Below, one piece after another: positions 45,548 to 55,771 of a DNA stretch of 64,000 nucleotides (position 1 is its first letter; each line of letters opens with the position of its first letter). The stretch covers positions 496,001 through 560,000 of the forward strand of contig BRON01000011.1 in the NCBI GenBank assembly GCA_024345305.1, written 5' to 3'. The notes below the pieces were generated by a model. That model was given only the letters and a program-made list of their open reading frames with translations, searched no databases and was not told where the DNA came from. Both the position numbers and the translations under genes were made by a program. This DNA comes from Mrakia gelida. Lineage: Eukaryota > Basidiomycota > Tremellomycetes > Cystofilobasidiales > Mrakiaceae.

Positions 45548-46410
45548 CTAGTACATCATATCCGTATGCCTTCGAACGCTGGCGTAGTACTCTTTCATGC
45601 TGATCGCGTCCAAAGCGAGAGTTCGAGCTCGCTCTTCGTTCTGACGCTCGAGGGTTCGTTGGTTGACGGTGTGGTAGTGGAGTTGGAGAGGTGTGAGGGT
45701 TGGTTGAGCTGGTGCGTGGGCTGATAGAGGGAGTGAGGAAGAGCAAGAAAAACAAATGTCAGCAACGGGCACGAGAGAAGGGGTAGAGCTCAGGTGAGGC
45801 GGCGAGGAGGGAAAGGACGAACGTTTGGCGAAGGACTTGACGGAGAGCGACGCGGAAGACTTCTGCTTGTAGGTGTTCGAAGGATGTTTCTTGACGTGCT
45901 TTGGTTGCGATGGTTGAGCGGATTTGACTGAACTTTGGGCGCTATGGGAGAAGGAGGAGGGGAGGCGAGGAAGGGCATGCTGCGGACGGGAAGGGACGGG
46001 TTGAGGACGGGTCAGACTGAGCTCGACGAACTCAGGACAAAAGAAGGTCAGAATGAGACAGAAAGAGGACGCACACGTTGATTATGCGAAGAGGTGTACA
46101 GCGGGGCTGGTATGGAGACGCTGGGAGTTTACTTCTCGAGGCAGGTGGGTGTTGAGGACCAGGGGAAGGAAAGTTTCGAAAGCGACCTTTGTTGACCTCT
46201 CCGCCTCGATTGCGAGCTTCGATTTGGGCAGAATGCTTGGCTTTCTGACTCGAGGAGGTAGATCAAAGGGTATATATTCACGGCACAGCAGCCTATATCT
46301 GAAGAAACGAGAGAGATGATGGGTCAGTCATGAGCGAGCGGGAAACGAGCGACGACGACGACGACGACGAGGCGATAAACTCACAAGCAAGCAAGCAACA
46401 AAAGGCACAT
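45548..46410 (-). CDS. small basic protein with an LYR motif, possibly mitochondrial
   Basis: Likely exons (minus) 46410-46385, 46298-46100, 45979-45823 and 45720-45548 give 184 residues. The N-terminus MCLLLLACLYRLLCREYIPF contains an LYR triplet in a hydrophobic-basic helix, as in LYR-motif assembly factors. VRKPSILPKSKLAIEAERST and FETFLPLVLNTHLPREV follow, then a Ser/Lys-rich linker and a clear helical tail, NQRTLERQNEERARTLALDA then SMKEYYASVRRHTDMMY. The second donor (GTACAC at 46099) is weak, and an upstream in-frame extension (SNIFIGSWGRVDIV) is possible. LYR proteins assist Fe-S or respiratory complex assembly; the assignment rests on one short motif and is tentative. Confidence 0.45.
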
Positions 46411-46676
46411 TACGATATCTACCCGCCCCCACGAGCCGATAAAGATGTTGCTCGGGACCTGAGAAGAGAACGAACGAGCGAGATGAAGCAAAGGAGGACG
46501 TGTCAGTTTCGCACCTCGTCGCGTCCCTCGACCTACCCGCGTCTCCCTCTTCTTGAACTCACCTCTCATCCCACCTCAGCCCGACCCTCTCAAGCGTCAC
46601 TCATCCCCGGATACTCCCTCCATCCTCCATCGCTCACCCCTTCTCCCACCCCTCTCTCATCCCAACCCAACCCAAC

Positions 46677-48530
46677 CTAATCCTCCCCAATCTCCCCAAC
46701 CAACCTCTCCAACGCCTCCTTACCGAGGGGGATCCACAACCACCTCGCGTTCGCCTTTCCTCTCCCTCCTCCAGCCCCACCTCCTCCGCCCGCTGCCTCG
46801 TCGTCTCCCTCGGTCGAAGAAGGAGCGATGGTACTCTCAAGGATAAGTCGATGATCCCTGAACTCCGCAAGCAAAGCTCGGAACCTCGTCTCCTCCCTCG
46901 CGATCCAGGACGTCGAGCATTGGTGGTAGAAGAGGGAGGTTTCCGTTGCGTAGGAGGGGGTCGTGGTCGAGGAAGCGGTTGGGTTTGCGTTGGTGGTGGT
47001 GTTGGTGGACTTTTTGGACGGGGAGGACGCGTTGTTGTTCGAGTGAGGGGATTGAGCAGCGATCTGATTGGTAGCGAGGAGTCTGAACAGTTTCTTCGCT
47101 GCTCCTGTAACCGAAACGAGAATATGTCTCGCTCCTTCCTCTGTTGCTGTCCCACCACCTCCTCCTACTCCTCCTGCTGCCCCAGCGACGCCGGAGGAGA
47201 GACGCGAGGCGGAGGAGGTCCTCCAAGAGACTTCTTCGGTGTAAGGACGGAGGGTGGTGAGGTCGTGCCAGAGGGAGGAGAAGCCTCGTTCGGTGGGTGG
47301 GAGGTAGGGTTGGGGGGATGAAGAGGAGGAGGGAGGGTGATGTTGACGCGAGTGAAGTTCGGTGGTTGAGAAGATGGAGGGAGCGTTGATGTTGTCCACC
47401 GAAGCGAGGAGGTGGATCCGAGGGTTGGAGGCGAGGAGGGAGAGGATGGTTTTGGACAAGGGGTTGCGGAGGGAGGGAGAGTCGAGGGAGTGAAGAAGGA
47501 GGAAGAGAGGTTTGGACGCGGAGGGTTGGCGATGAGTTTTGGAGGACGAGTGACCGTTCGTTGAGCGCGAGGAGGAAGGGGTTGGTGGGAGGTAGTAGGA
47601 GTAGATTTTGTACGCGAGGATGTCGAGAGGTGAAGTGGTGGCCGAGGATGAGGACGAGGAGGAGGAGAAGGCGGGAGGAGGAGGATCCATCTTGTTGATT
47701 TCGGGGAACTGCTCCTCTATCGTCCCCAAGATCTCTCGGATCCCAATCCTAGGATACAACCCGTTCACCACCACCACATCCCCTTCCTCGCTCAACCTCT
47801 CCACCGCGAAATCGTTCAGAACCTCCCTCTTGGATCCCAACCCGTAGAAAAGCAGGTTCCAACCGCTCATCAACTCAGCGACCCATCCGTCCCATCGTCG
47901 TTCGTGCTCCGCTGACAGATCGTCCAGCTCTTGAGCGTGTTTGGTCGAGGAAGAGGAGTTGGCAAGGAGGGAGGTGTATGATTGATGGGTCAGAGGCGGA
48001 AGGAGGGACGAAAAGATGTTCGAGGAGAGGGAGGAGAGGGAGAGTTTGGTGGAGATGGAGGTGAAGTAGGCGTCCGAGGGAGTAAGACGAACGAACGGAC
48101 CAGAGGAAGGCGTGGGTTTGACGGCTTTTCTGGAGGAGGAGGGAGATTTGGGGGACTTCTTGGGTGTAGTAGGTTTTCGTTTCGTTGGAGTTCTCTTTGA
48201 TGCTGATGAGGGAGTTGTTGGACGGGAGGAAGGGAGGGAGTGGTGACCTTTCGCTGGAGTTCCCTTCCCACTCCTTCCTCCTTCCTCCTCGTCTTCACTC
48301 CACCCACCCTCAACTCCTCCATCATCGTCATCCCCTGAAGGTCCAGCATGGTCTTGATATCCTTCTCCGAACTCGAAGTCGTCGTCTCCCGAGTTTGAGG
48401 AGCGATCGTCCTCGTCGTCGTCTTGAGGATCGTAAGAAGTCGAGAGCGAGAGGGGAACGATGGAGTTGGAAGAGGAGGAAGCGACGGAGGATTCTTCCAG
48501 TCGGGGTCGCTTGAAGGAAGAGCGAGACAT
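46677..48530 (-). CDS. ORC2: origin recognition complex subunit 2
   Basis: A single-exon gene of 617 residues, rare in this window. The acidic/basic disordered N-terminus (about 160 residues, with S/TP sites and the KRKP-type patch) suggests cell-cycle kinase control. The ORC2 core follows: SLLPPLTHQSYTSLLAN, LMSGWNLLFYGLGSKREVLN (the Orc2 Y-G-x-G-S-K signature, a degenerate P-loop), FPEINKMDP, KPLFLLLHSLDSPSLR, RIHLLASVDNINAPSIFS (degenerate Walker B region) and LWHDLTTLRPYTEEV, ending in a winged helix with FYHQCSTSWIAREETRFRAL and FRDHRLI. Orc2 is a nuclear, essential subunit of the hexamer that marks replication origins. Species-specific Ser and Asn repeats lie between the blocks. Its stop is about 270 bases from the start of the next minus-strand gene. 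Confidence 0.95.
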   Translation of the reverse strand: MSRSSFKRPRLEESSVASSSSNSIVPLSLSTSYDPQDDDEDDRSSNSGDDDFEFGEGYQDHAGPSGDDDDGGVEGGWSEDEEEGGRSGKGTPAKGHHSLPSSRPTTPSSASKRTPTKRKPTTPKKSPKSPSSSRKAVKPTPSSGPFVRLTPSDAYFTSISTKLSLSSLSSNIFSSLLPPLTHQSYTSLLANSSSSTKHAQELDDLSAEHERRWDGWVAELMSGWNLLFYGLGSKREVLNDFAVERLSEEGDVVVVNGLYPRIGIREILGTIEEQFPEINKMDPPPPAFSSSSSSSSATTSPLDILAYKIYSYYLPPTPSSSRSTNGHSSSKTHRQPSASKPLFLLLHSLDSPSLRNPLSKTILSLLASNPRIHLLASVDNINAPSIFSTTELHSRQHHPPSSSSSPQPYLPPTERGFSSLWHDLTTLRPYTEEVSWRTSSASRLSSGVAGAAGGVGGGGGTATEEGARHILVSVTGAAKKLFRLLATNQIAAQSPHSNNNASSPSKKSTNTTTNANPTASSTTTPSYATETSLFYHQCSTSWIAREETRFRALLAEFRDHRLILESTIAPSSTEGDDEAAGGGGGAGGGRGKANARWLWIPLGKEALERLVGEIGED

Positions 48531-49275
48531 CCTGAGAGATGAGAGAAGACGACGAGAAGAGGGGAGGAGGGGAGGAAGGGAAGTCGTGGACGTGAGAGGA
48601 AGGAAGGGACGAAAGTCGAAACGACGAGCTCGACAAAGTCAGCCCTCCGACGCGTCCTTCGTTCGATTTGCCTCCGTCCTGGGCCAGAATTCATAGTTTT
48701 GGGGTCTGCTGCCTGTAAATCAGAACATTCTGTCTGAGAGACCGTCCGAGAAGTCGAAAACCAGCTCAGCGTCCCCCCTTCTCCCCTCAGCAGCTCGACT
48801 CCTCTCAGCGCGTGAGCTCGTCTCCGCACTCTCTCCCACTTCTGCTCGCCCGAAGAAGTTTTTTTCAACTTGTCGACCTCAATCAGACACCTTCGACCTA
48901 GCCACTCTCAGCTCTCCATCTTGGATGTTTCTCCATATCTCATCTCCGATTCTAAATTTTAATCACCTCGCAAATCCGCGCTCTCCCTCCTCCTCTCCTC
49001 CCTCTTCCTTCCCTTTTCTCTTCTCTCCGTCAAGACAGGCTCGTTACTTCTTTCCCCCCACCTTTTCATCTCGTACCCTCCTACACCCCAACTGACTTTC
49101 CTCTCTCTCCTCTTTCCATCCATCCTACTCCCACCTTCGTCCCTCGCAAACTCGTCGATTCCTTCCCCTCTCCTCCTTCACCTCCCTTCAAAACCTCTCT
49201 CACTCCCTCCCCTCCAGCCTCTCACCTTCGCCTTCTTCTCCCTCCCCTCCGCTTACTCCCTTTAAGCTACTCAAC
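48531..49275. promoter_or_regulatory. shared divergent promoter of ORC2 and RPS28
   Basis: 745 bases between two divergent genes. The side next to RPS28 (about 48980-49270) is an almost uninterrupted pyrimidine tract (C/T), as often seen before highly expressed ribosomal protein genes. The ORC2 side carries an ACGCGT box near 48651, the binding site of MBF-type cell-cycle factors in yeasts; this fits G1/S expression of a replication gene but is unproven. Confidence 0.5.
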
Positions 49276-50207
49276 ATGGTGCGAATAACCTTTCTTTAAT
49301 CAAACTGTCCCCACCCTCCTTTGTCCCTCTCCTTAGGGAGGCTGAGCGGTTCTTAAAAAATCCGTCTCAGGGACAAACGAGAGTGCTGACCTTTGATCCT
49401 CCCTCCCCTCATCCTATCCATCCACTATCGCCGATTTTGCTGCTCTACTCGCCTTGGTCGTCCTACTCGCCTTCTCTCTCTACTTCGGTCGCCTCTTCGT
49501 CTCGAATCTATACGCCTCTCCCTCGCCGAACGGACTCCCCTTCTCTCTCGTTCCTCCCCTCCCCTCTCACCCTCACCACCCTCCCTCTCCCTCCCTCGCC
49601 ATGGTTCTCGTTCTCGCACTCTAGGACACCCAATCCGCCAAGCAGCCCGTCAAGCTCGCCCGAGTCATCAAGGTCTTGGGACGAACCGGATCCCGAGGAG
49701 GAGTCACCCAGGTTCGAGTCGAGTTCCTCGACGATACCTCCAGGTCCATCATCCGAAACGTCAAGGGTCCCGTCAAGGAGGACGACATCCTTGCCCTTTT
49801 GGAGTCCGAGAGGGAGGCTCGGTACGTTCATCTTACTTCTGTGTCTTTGCTTGGTTGGGTTGGGTTGTGGAAAGGGGTTGGACAGGGTGGGTGGGATGCA
49901 GAGAGGGAGGGAGCTGGCTCTCGAGCATGGAGGGCTCTACTCCTAGAGACCGCCTCGGCCTTCGCTTTGCTGGAGATCTCACCGTCTTCAGCAGTTGCTC
50001 TCCACCTTCCAAACCTACCCCTCACCACCATTCCACCCCACCTCGAGATTCCTGCCTCTCGAGACCAGAAAGTTGACCTTGCCCTCTCCCTCTCCTCTCC
50101 TCCCTCCCACCTCTCCTCCCCTCCCTCCCTCCTCCTTCCTGCCACCGTCATCTCCCTCTCCCACCTTCACCTCGATTCCCGCCACCGCCAACAGACGACT
50201 CAGGTAA
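49276..50207 (+). CDS. RPS28: 40S ribosomal protein S28 (eS28)
   Basis: Three coding exons: ATG alone (49276-49278), 49625-49821 and 50195-50207. The second runs [40 protein letters not shown] and [15 protein letters not shown]; the third adds RLR and the stop. The product is 70 residues, normal for eS28. It binds the decoding region of the 40S subunit near the mRNA exit channel. The first intron (49279-49624) follows the start codon directly and the second is even longer (49822-50194); both are far longer than other introns in the window, a common trait of ribosomal protein genes. They could hold enhancers or a small RNA; I saw no obvious snoRNA boxes. Confidence 0.97.
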
Positions 50208-50665
50208 ACTCGCTCCCCTCAACAAGGATCGAATCAAAACCCAAAACCGTCGGACGGAAGGATTCAGCGAGGTGTGCTCGCGCGCGAAGGGACGTCGGTT
50301 TCTTTTGTGTGTGGTGTTATCTCAATGAGGAGAATCGTCAACGAATCGAACCGGAGTGGGTGCAAGAAGCGAGAGAGTGAGGGAAAGAGAGACGATGAGG
50401 AGGGAAGGGGGAAGAGAGTGGGAGGGAGGGATTGAGATGGGGCGACGCGTTTCGCAAGGAAAGGAAGAGCGAGGATCAGCGAAGATGAGACCCTTCGTCT
50501 AAGCTACCAATGGGGTAGTATCCTTTTTATCGGAGAGCACGCGAATCCGTCCTCTGCAAGAACGAGCCTTCCACAGTCGCCTCGCCTTCTCTGCCCTCGT
50601 CCCTCTTTCCCTCTCCCTCCCCTGCTCTTCTTCAAAAGCAAAGCCGACCATCACATCCGATCCAA
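50208..50665. other. intergenic region between convergent genes
   Basis: 3' flank of RPS28 and of the inositol monophosphatase gene; purine-rich around 50380-50440. No gene was seen. Confidence 0.45.
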
Positions 50666-52375
50666 TCAAAGCTGATCCCACTCCACCACATGCTCGTAAA
50701 ACTCCCTCGCAAGCTTCACCTGCCCTTCCTTCCCCTCCGGGATCCCTCGAATAACAAGGTACTTTCGACCCGTTACGAGCTCGGCAGAACACTCTGCTGT
50801 GAGGTCCGAGGTCTTGGATCCGAAGACGCGTCCGCCTGCTTCGAGGGCGATGACGATTCCAGCGGCGACTGCGAAGAACGAAAAGAGACGAGAGAGAGTC
50901 AGGGTGGGCAAGGAAGGGGATGAGAAGGAGAGAGACAAGGCGCTCACCGTCCTGCGAAGATCAAGAGCGCGGGCGAAAGTCAGCAAGCGAGGAAAAGAAG
51001 GAGAGAGAGGAAGAGGACAGACTCACCCATTCCCAACATCCAACCTCCCAGTACATGTCAAGTTGTCCTGAAGCGACGGCGCAGAAGTTCTGTTCGATCG
51101 AGCGAAACGAAACGAAACGAAACGAAGTCGCGCGAACAATTCGAGTCAGCTTCGACTCCCTCCCTCCCCCCTTCTCGAACCATGAGGGTCCACTCACCAA
51201 AGCAGCACTCCCCAAACTCCTCACTCCTCGAACCATCGCTTTCCCCTCTCCCTGTCCAACGAGCTGGTCGAAACTCTTGAGCTTGTTGCTCATCACTTCG
51301 GGTGAACGATCAGATCCCCCTGGTGGAGAGCGAAGGCGAAACGAAGAGGAGGGCGAGAGTCATAACGAGAGTGTGAAAAGGAAAGAAGGAAGACGAGACG
51401 ACGCACACTCAATACCAAGCAGAGCCCTGGAGAGAGAAGGAAGGGAGGGAGCAGGGGAGACCAAGGGCAGACGCGTCGTTTCGTTGAGGAACGATCCGTG
51501 GCCCTTGGCGCCTGAGTAGAGCTGGTCGAGGAAACTGCGAGGGTGAGTAAAAAGGAGAAGAAGTCAGAGAGAGCGATGGGTGAGATGTGAGGTCGGGAAG
51601 GGCTGGAAGAAGGGGCGGAAGAAGGAGAGAGAGAAGACGAGACGAACGGGTTGAAGACGACTCCGACGACGGGCTCTCCTCCGATGGTGAAACCGATGGA
51701 GATGCACGAGAAGGGGAAGCCGTGGACGAAGTTGGTGGTTCCCTGCGATGGTAGAAGGTAGATCAGCGGAGAAGAGATGATGGGAGAGCTTGAGCGAGGT
51801 TGGGGAGCTCACATCGATGGGATCAACCTGGAGGGAGGAGGGGAGGAGGGAGGGTCGAAGCTCAGCTTTCGATCTCGACTGGAAGGATGGCGAGGGAAGG
51901 GGAGGGACTCACGATCCAGCTGGAGAGGAGAAGGACGAGGGAGAGGAGAGGTTAGTCTTCTTGTCGAAAGTCTGAACGAGACGAAGGGCAACATGGATGA
52001 GAGACGAACGTTGGATCGTCGGAAAGGATGTGCTTCTCGCCAGCAGCATGGCTTTCCTCGCCGATGAATGAGTGATGAGGGAACCTCGTAGAGATCTCCT
52101 GTTTCACGAAAGCCTCGACAGCTTGATCCGTCTCTGTCACGAGCTGAAGAAAAGATCAAGAAAGCGGAGGGAAGGAGAAAAAGGTGAGCTTGAGCTTCGA
52201 AGAGATGGATCGAAGGAAGGAAGGGCGAGCTCACATCGACCGCGTTCTTCTTCTCGTCTACACCCGTGCTGGCTTCGAATCTAGTAGCACTTCCATGCTT
52301 GATCTTTGCTCCTGCTGCTCTAGCGAGGGAGATGGTGAAAGCGAGGATCTCTTGAAGGTCGATTGTGGAGGTCAT
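50666..52375 (-). CDS. inositol-1-monophosphatase family protein
   Basis: Ten exons (52375-52235, 52143-52010, 51919-51913, 51827-51813, 51742-51648, 51534-51407, 51319-51198, 51089-51027, 50951-50948, 50868-50666) give 303 residues. Metal-site motifs of the Li+-sensitive phosphatases are intact: [24 protein letters not shown] (Glu ligand), [17 protein letters not shown] (D-P-I-D-G-T) and [15 protein letters not shown] (W-D-x-A-A-G). GSGK-type motifs are absent. It makes free myo-inositol from inositol phosphate in the cytosol; use on other sugar phosphates cannot be excluded. Three exons are micro-exons of 7, 15 and 4 bases, and they encode the catalytic W-I-V-D-P-I-D and W-D segments, so automated models may delete active-site residues. 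Confidence 0.93.
51103..51126. repeat. CGAAA pentanucleotide repeat
   Basis: Nearly five CGAAA units in an intron of the inositol monophosphatase gene, between its exons 7 and 8; on the coding strand it forms the pyrimidine-rich stretch before the acceptor. Confidence 0.85.
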
Positions 52376-52901
52376 GGTCGTTGAGGTTGTGTGGGGAGGA
52401 GAGCGCAAGATGGCTTGCTTGAACGGGACGGATCCGTCTGGTCCCTTTGTCTTTCACTCAACATTCGACGATCTTTCTTCCGAAAGCGTTGAATCAACCC
52501 CCACCTTCACCCGAACCTTGTACAAACCCACTACAAAAACTGAAAAGGATCTTGCGAGCTGGAAAGGGAACAAGAGAGACTCGATCCAGCCTCCTCCCCT
52601 TCCTCCAACTTCCATCATCTAGTCCACTCTCAAATCCGGCCACTCCCTCCTTCCCTTCTCCCTTCCACCTCCCACTCGCCCTACTGGCAATCCTCACTCT
52701 CTTTAACAACTCACTCTCGTTCAGCATCCTAGAAGGATAGCTCACTGCAGGCATCAGTCCCACTTCACCTCACCTCACTTCCCAATCCATCCCACTCCTC
52801 CTCCCTCCCTCCTTCAACCCCTCTCTCTCGCTCAGGAAGCAACCCGCCGGATTCAGCCTCCTTCCCAACACTCTCACTCCACTCATACACCTCTCTACAA
52901 C
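52376..52901. other. intergenic divergent promoter (inositol monophosphatase / chitinase)
   Basis: 526 bases; the last 250 before the chitinase ATG are strongly pyrimidine-rich. No gene was seen. Confidence 0.45.
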
Positions 52902-55355
52902 ATGTTCAACCTCCCTTCGGTCGTTCTTCCCTTCCTCCTCGCTCTCCCTCTCCTCTCCTCCTCAGCCTCAGCGAAGGTCGTCGACGAGCGAGCTCTCCCT
53001 ATCACCGCTACCACCACCATCGTCGTAGAGGCAACAGTGACGGAAACAGTATGGTGGATCCCTCAAGAGACTCGTCTCTCTTCCGCCTTCCCTACCGCAT
53101 CCCCAACAACTTCGACAAAGGTCGCCTCAACCTCAGCTTGGTCGACGCCCGCGTCCATCATCCTCGTCGTTCAGCCCTCCCAAGGTTCAGCCTCAGCTTC
53201 CTCCGTCGCCGTCACCACCTCCTCCAAATCCTCTCCCTCCCCTTCATCGTCCTCCAAGGCCGCTACCACCTCCTCGGCTCACTCCTCGTCCACAGTCGCA
53301 ACCTCGTCCGCCGTCGTTTCGTCAAAAGCAGCCACGACCTCGTCGAAAGCTTCGAGCACAACGACCGCCGCCCCTGTTGCTACTGGAACTTCTGGACCCA
53401 TCGTCGCTGCCTACTACCCTGATTGGGTTTCGGATATTCTGTCTCCTGAGCAGATCAGTTGGGCCCGATTCGATTGGGTCGACTTTGGTCAGTCTTTACG
53501 TTTTTGAGTCTCTCATGCGTCGTCTCGTTCTTTCAGAAGCTGACTTTCCTCTTTCTTCGCTTCTCGTTCGCTCCTCCAGCCTTCGCCGTCTTGGACTCGA
53601 ACTTGGATCTCGTTTTCACCCAGTGGAACTCTGAGGATCTTCGTGCGTTTTTCTCCTCCTTTCCTCTTCGCTGCGACGTGCTTCCATCGAGCTTTTTTCT
53701 GACTCCTCCTCCCTCCCGACTTTCTTCTCCTCGTCGATACCACAGTGAGCCGAGTCGTCTCTACCGCCCATGCCGCTGGAAAGAACGTCAAGCTCAGCAT
53801 TGGAGGCTGGACTGGATCCGCGTGAGTCTTCTCGTCGTCTCGCTTTCTCGCTCCTCGTTCTCCTCCTGCTTTTGACTGACCCTCTTCGCTCCACTCGATA
53901 CATCATCCCTCCAGCTACTTCTCTACTGCCATGGCCACTTCTGCCAAGCGAAGTGCTCTCGCCGTCAAGATGCTCGCCTTGTACGACAAGTTCGATCTCG
54001 ACGGTATCGACATGTTCGTCTCCTCTCTTCACTGTTCTCACGCTCCTCGCCATCTTGAGCTGACCAGATCTCTCTTTTCTCATCTTGACAGCGATTGGGA
54101 GTACCCTGGAACCGGAGGAGCCGATGGAAATGCCGTCTCGTCGTCCGACAGCGCCAACTACCTGCTCTTCCTCACCCTCCTTCGATCGACCCTTCCCACT
54201 GGAGCCAAGATCACCGCTGCTGTTCAGGTATGTTCTCAGCTCGTCTCTGCTTCCTCCCAGTTTCTCATCGCGATCTTGGCTGACTCTTTGTTATCCTTTC
54301 TCGTCCTCAGGTTTGGCCTTTCGCTGGTCCCAACGGAAACCCCATGTCGGACGTCTCTGCCTTCGCAAAGGTCTTCGATTGGATCACCATCATGAACTAC
54401 GATGTTTGGGGATGTGAGTCTTACTTTTCCCCTCGTGTTTCTCCTCATCCCTACTGCCGAAGAGTCTGAGGCTGACTCTTGTTCTCGTCGTCGCGTCCCA
54501 AACTCAGCCTCTTCCGTTCCCGGACCCAACGCTCCTCTCTCCGACGGCTGTGGCAACTCCCTCCAGCCTCTCGCCAATGCCTACGCCGCCGTCAACTCCT
54601 GGACCTCGGCTGGATTCCCTGCCAACCAGCTCGCTCTTGGAACCGCTTTGTGAGTCGCTCGTTCTCGTCTCCTTTCCCTCCCGTCGCTTCGCTGACCCTC
54701 TCCCTCTCTTCTTCGCTCTCCTTAGCTACGGCTACATCTCTCAATCCACCGCCACCACCCTCGTCGACCGTCGTCGAGACCTCACCTCCCACTCCCACAC
54801 CGTCACTCCTCCTCGACACCGACGAGACCGACGAGCCGCGAGCAAGGTCACCCTTTACAACGAGGACGGAGGATCCGTCGATGGTCAGATCATGTTCAGC
54901 GAGGTCGTTTCTCAAGGAGGTCTCGTTCTCGACGCTGCTACCAACAAGTGGATCGGAGCCGGAGGGTTCACCAGGTCTTGGGATTCGTGCTCGTCTACTG
55001 TTCGTTTCCTCCCTTTCCTCGCTCCTCGTTCTTCCGTCTCTCGCTCAAAACTGACTCCTCCTCCTTCTTCTCTTCTTCTCCAACAGCCCTTCCTCAGATC
55101 CACTTCCTCCGGACAAGTCATCACCTACGACGATCCGTTAGTCCCTATCCTCTACTCACCTCTTCTCTCTTTCCCTTTCCTTCCCGCTGACCTCGTCTTC
55201 CCCTCTTCTCCTTTCCCTCTCACAGCGACTCCCTCTCCCTCAAGGGTCAATTCGCCCTCCAGTCCGGTCTCCACGGTGTCAACTCCTGGGACATGCACGG
55301 AGATACAAGCTCTTGGGTCCTCACCGACGCCCTCAGGAGCGGGTTGGGTCTCTAG
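52902..55355 (+). CDS. secreted GH18 chitinase with Ser/Thr-rich linker
   Basis: Ten exons give 552 residues. A signal peptide (MFNLPSVVLPFLLALPLLSS, then ASA) is followed by a 140-residue Ser/Thr/Ala-rich stretch, probably O-mannosylated. The GH18 barrel starts at VAAYYPDWVSDILSPEQISW and has the SxGG strand (KLSIGGWTGSAYFS). The catalytic DxxDxDxE motif is LDGIDIDWEYP, assembled across the exon junction 54013/54092. ITAAVQVWPFAG, WITIMNYDVWG and GFTRSWDSCSS (substrate-side Trp) come later, with VNSWDMHGDTSS near the end. It cleaves chitin beta-1,4 bonds, in wall remodelling or mycoparasitism. An Arg-rich insert lies at about residues 395-415 (DRRRDLTSHSHT region). No GPI signal or chitin-binding domain is visible. 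Confidence 0.93.
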
Positions 55356-55771
55356 ATCCACCCCTCCCTTCCCTCTCCTCCCTTCTACGTTTTGGTCTCT
55401 CCCCTTTCTCGATCTTGATCTCGTAAAACGGGGGCTGGTTCTTCTTTTATCGTCTTTCTCTATCTTTTTACTTGGGGGCATTGAAGCGTTGTGCTGCTCT
55501 CTTATCTATCGTTCGTTGGTCTGCGTGCGTTCGTTCGTTCGTTTATTTATCTTCGTCTCGTACTACTAGACTACTCTTACTTTGTTATGTGCTCTCTCTT
55601 TATTATTCAGAAGCTTATTTATTGCTGTGCTCTGCGAACTTTGAGAACAAAGAGAGGGAGAGGAGGAGCGGTCGACGCGTCGAGGACTGAAACGAAACGA
55701 TGCGAAGGTTGAAGACGGGGGAGATGCTGAGCGCTAAGCGATGTATGTTACGGAAGACTACGGAAGGGCCG
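55356..55771. other. intergenic region between convergent genes
   Basis: T-rich 3' flank of the chitinase gene running into the 3' end of the second RING/ubiquitin-like gene. No gene was seen. Confidence 0.45.

Noticed and set aside
47990..48868. 292-codon minus-strand frame overlapping ORC2
   Set aside because: Another frame of the disordered ORC2 N-terminus; the ORC2 frame carries the conserved motifs to the end of the gene.
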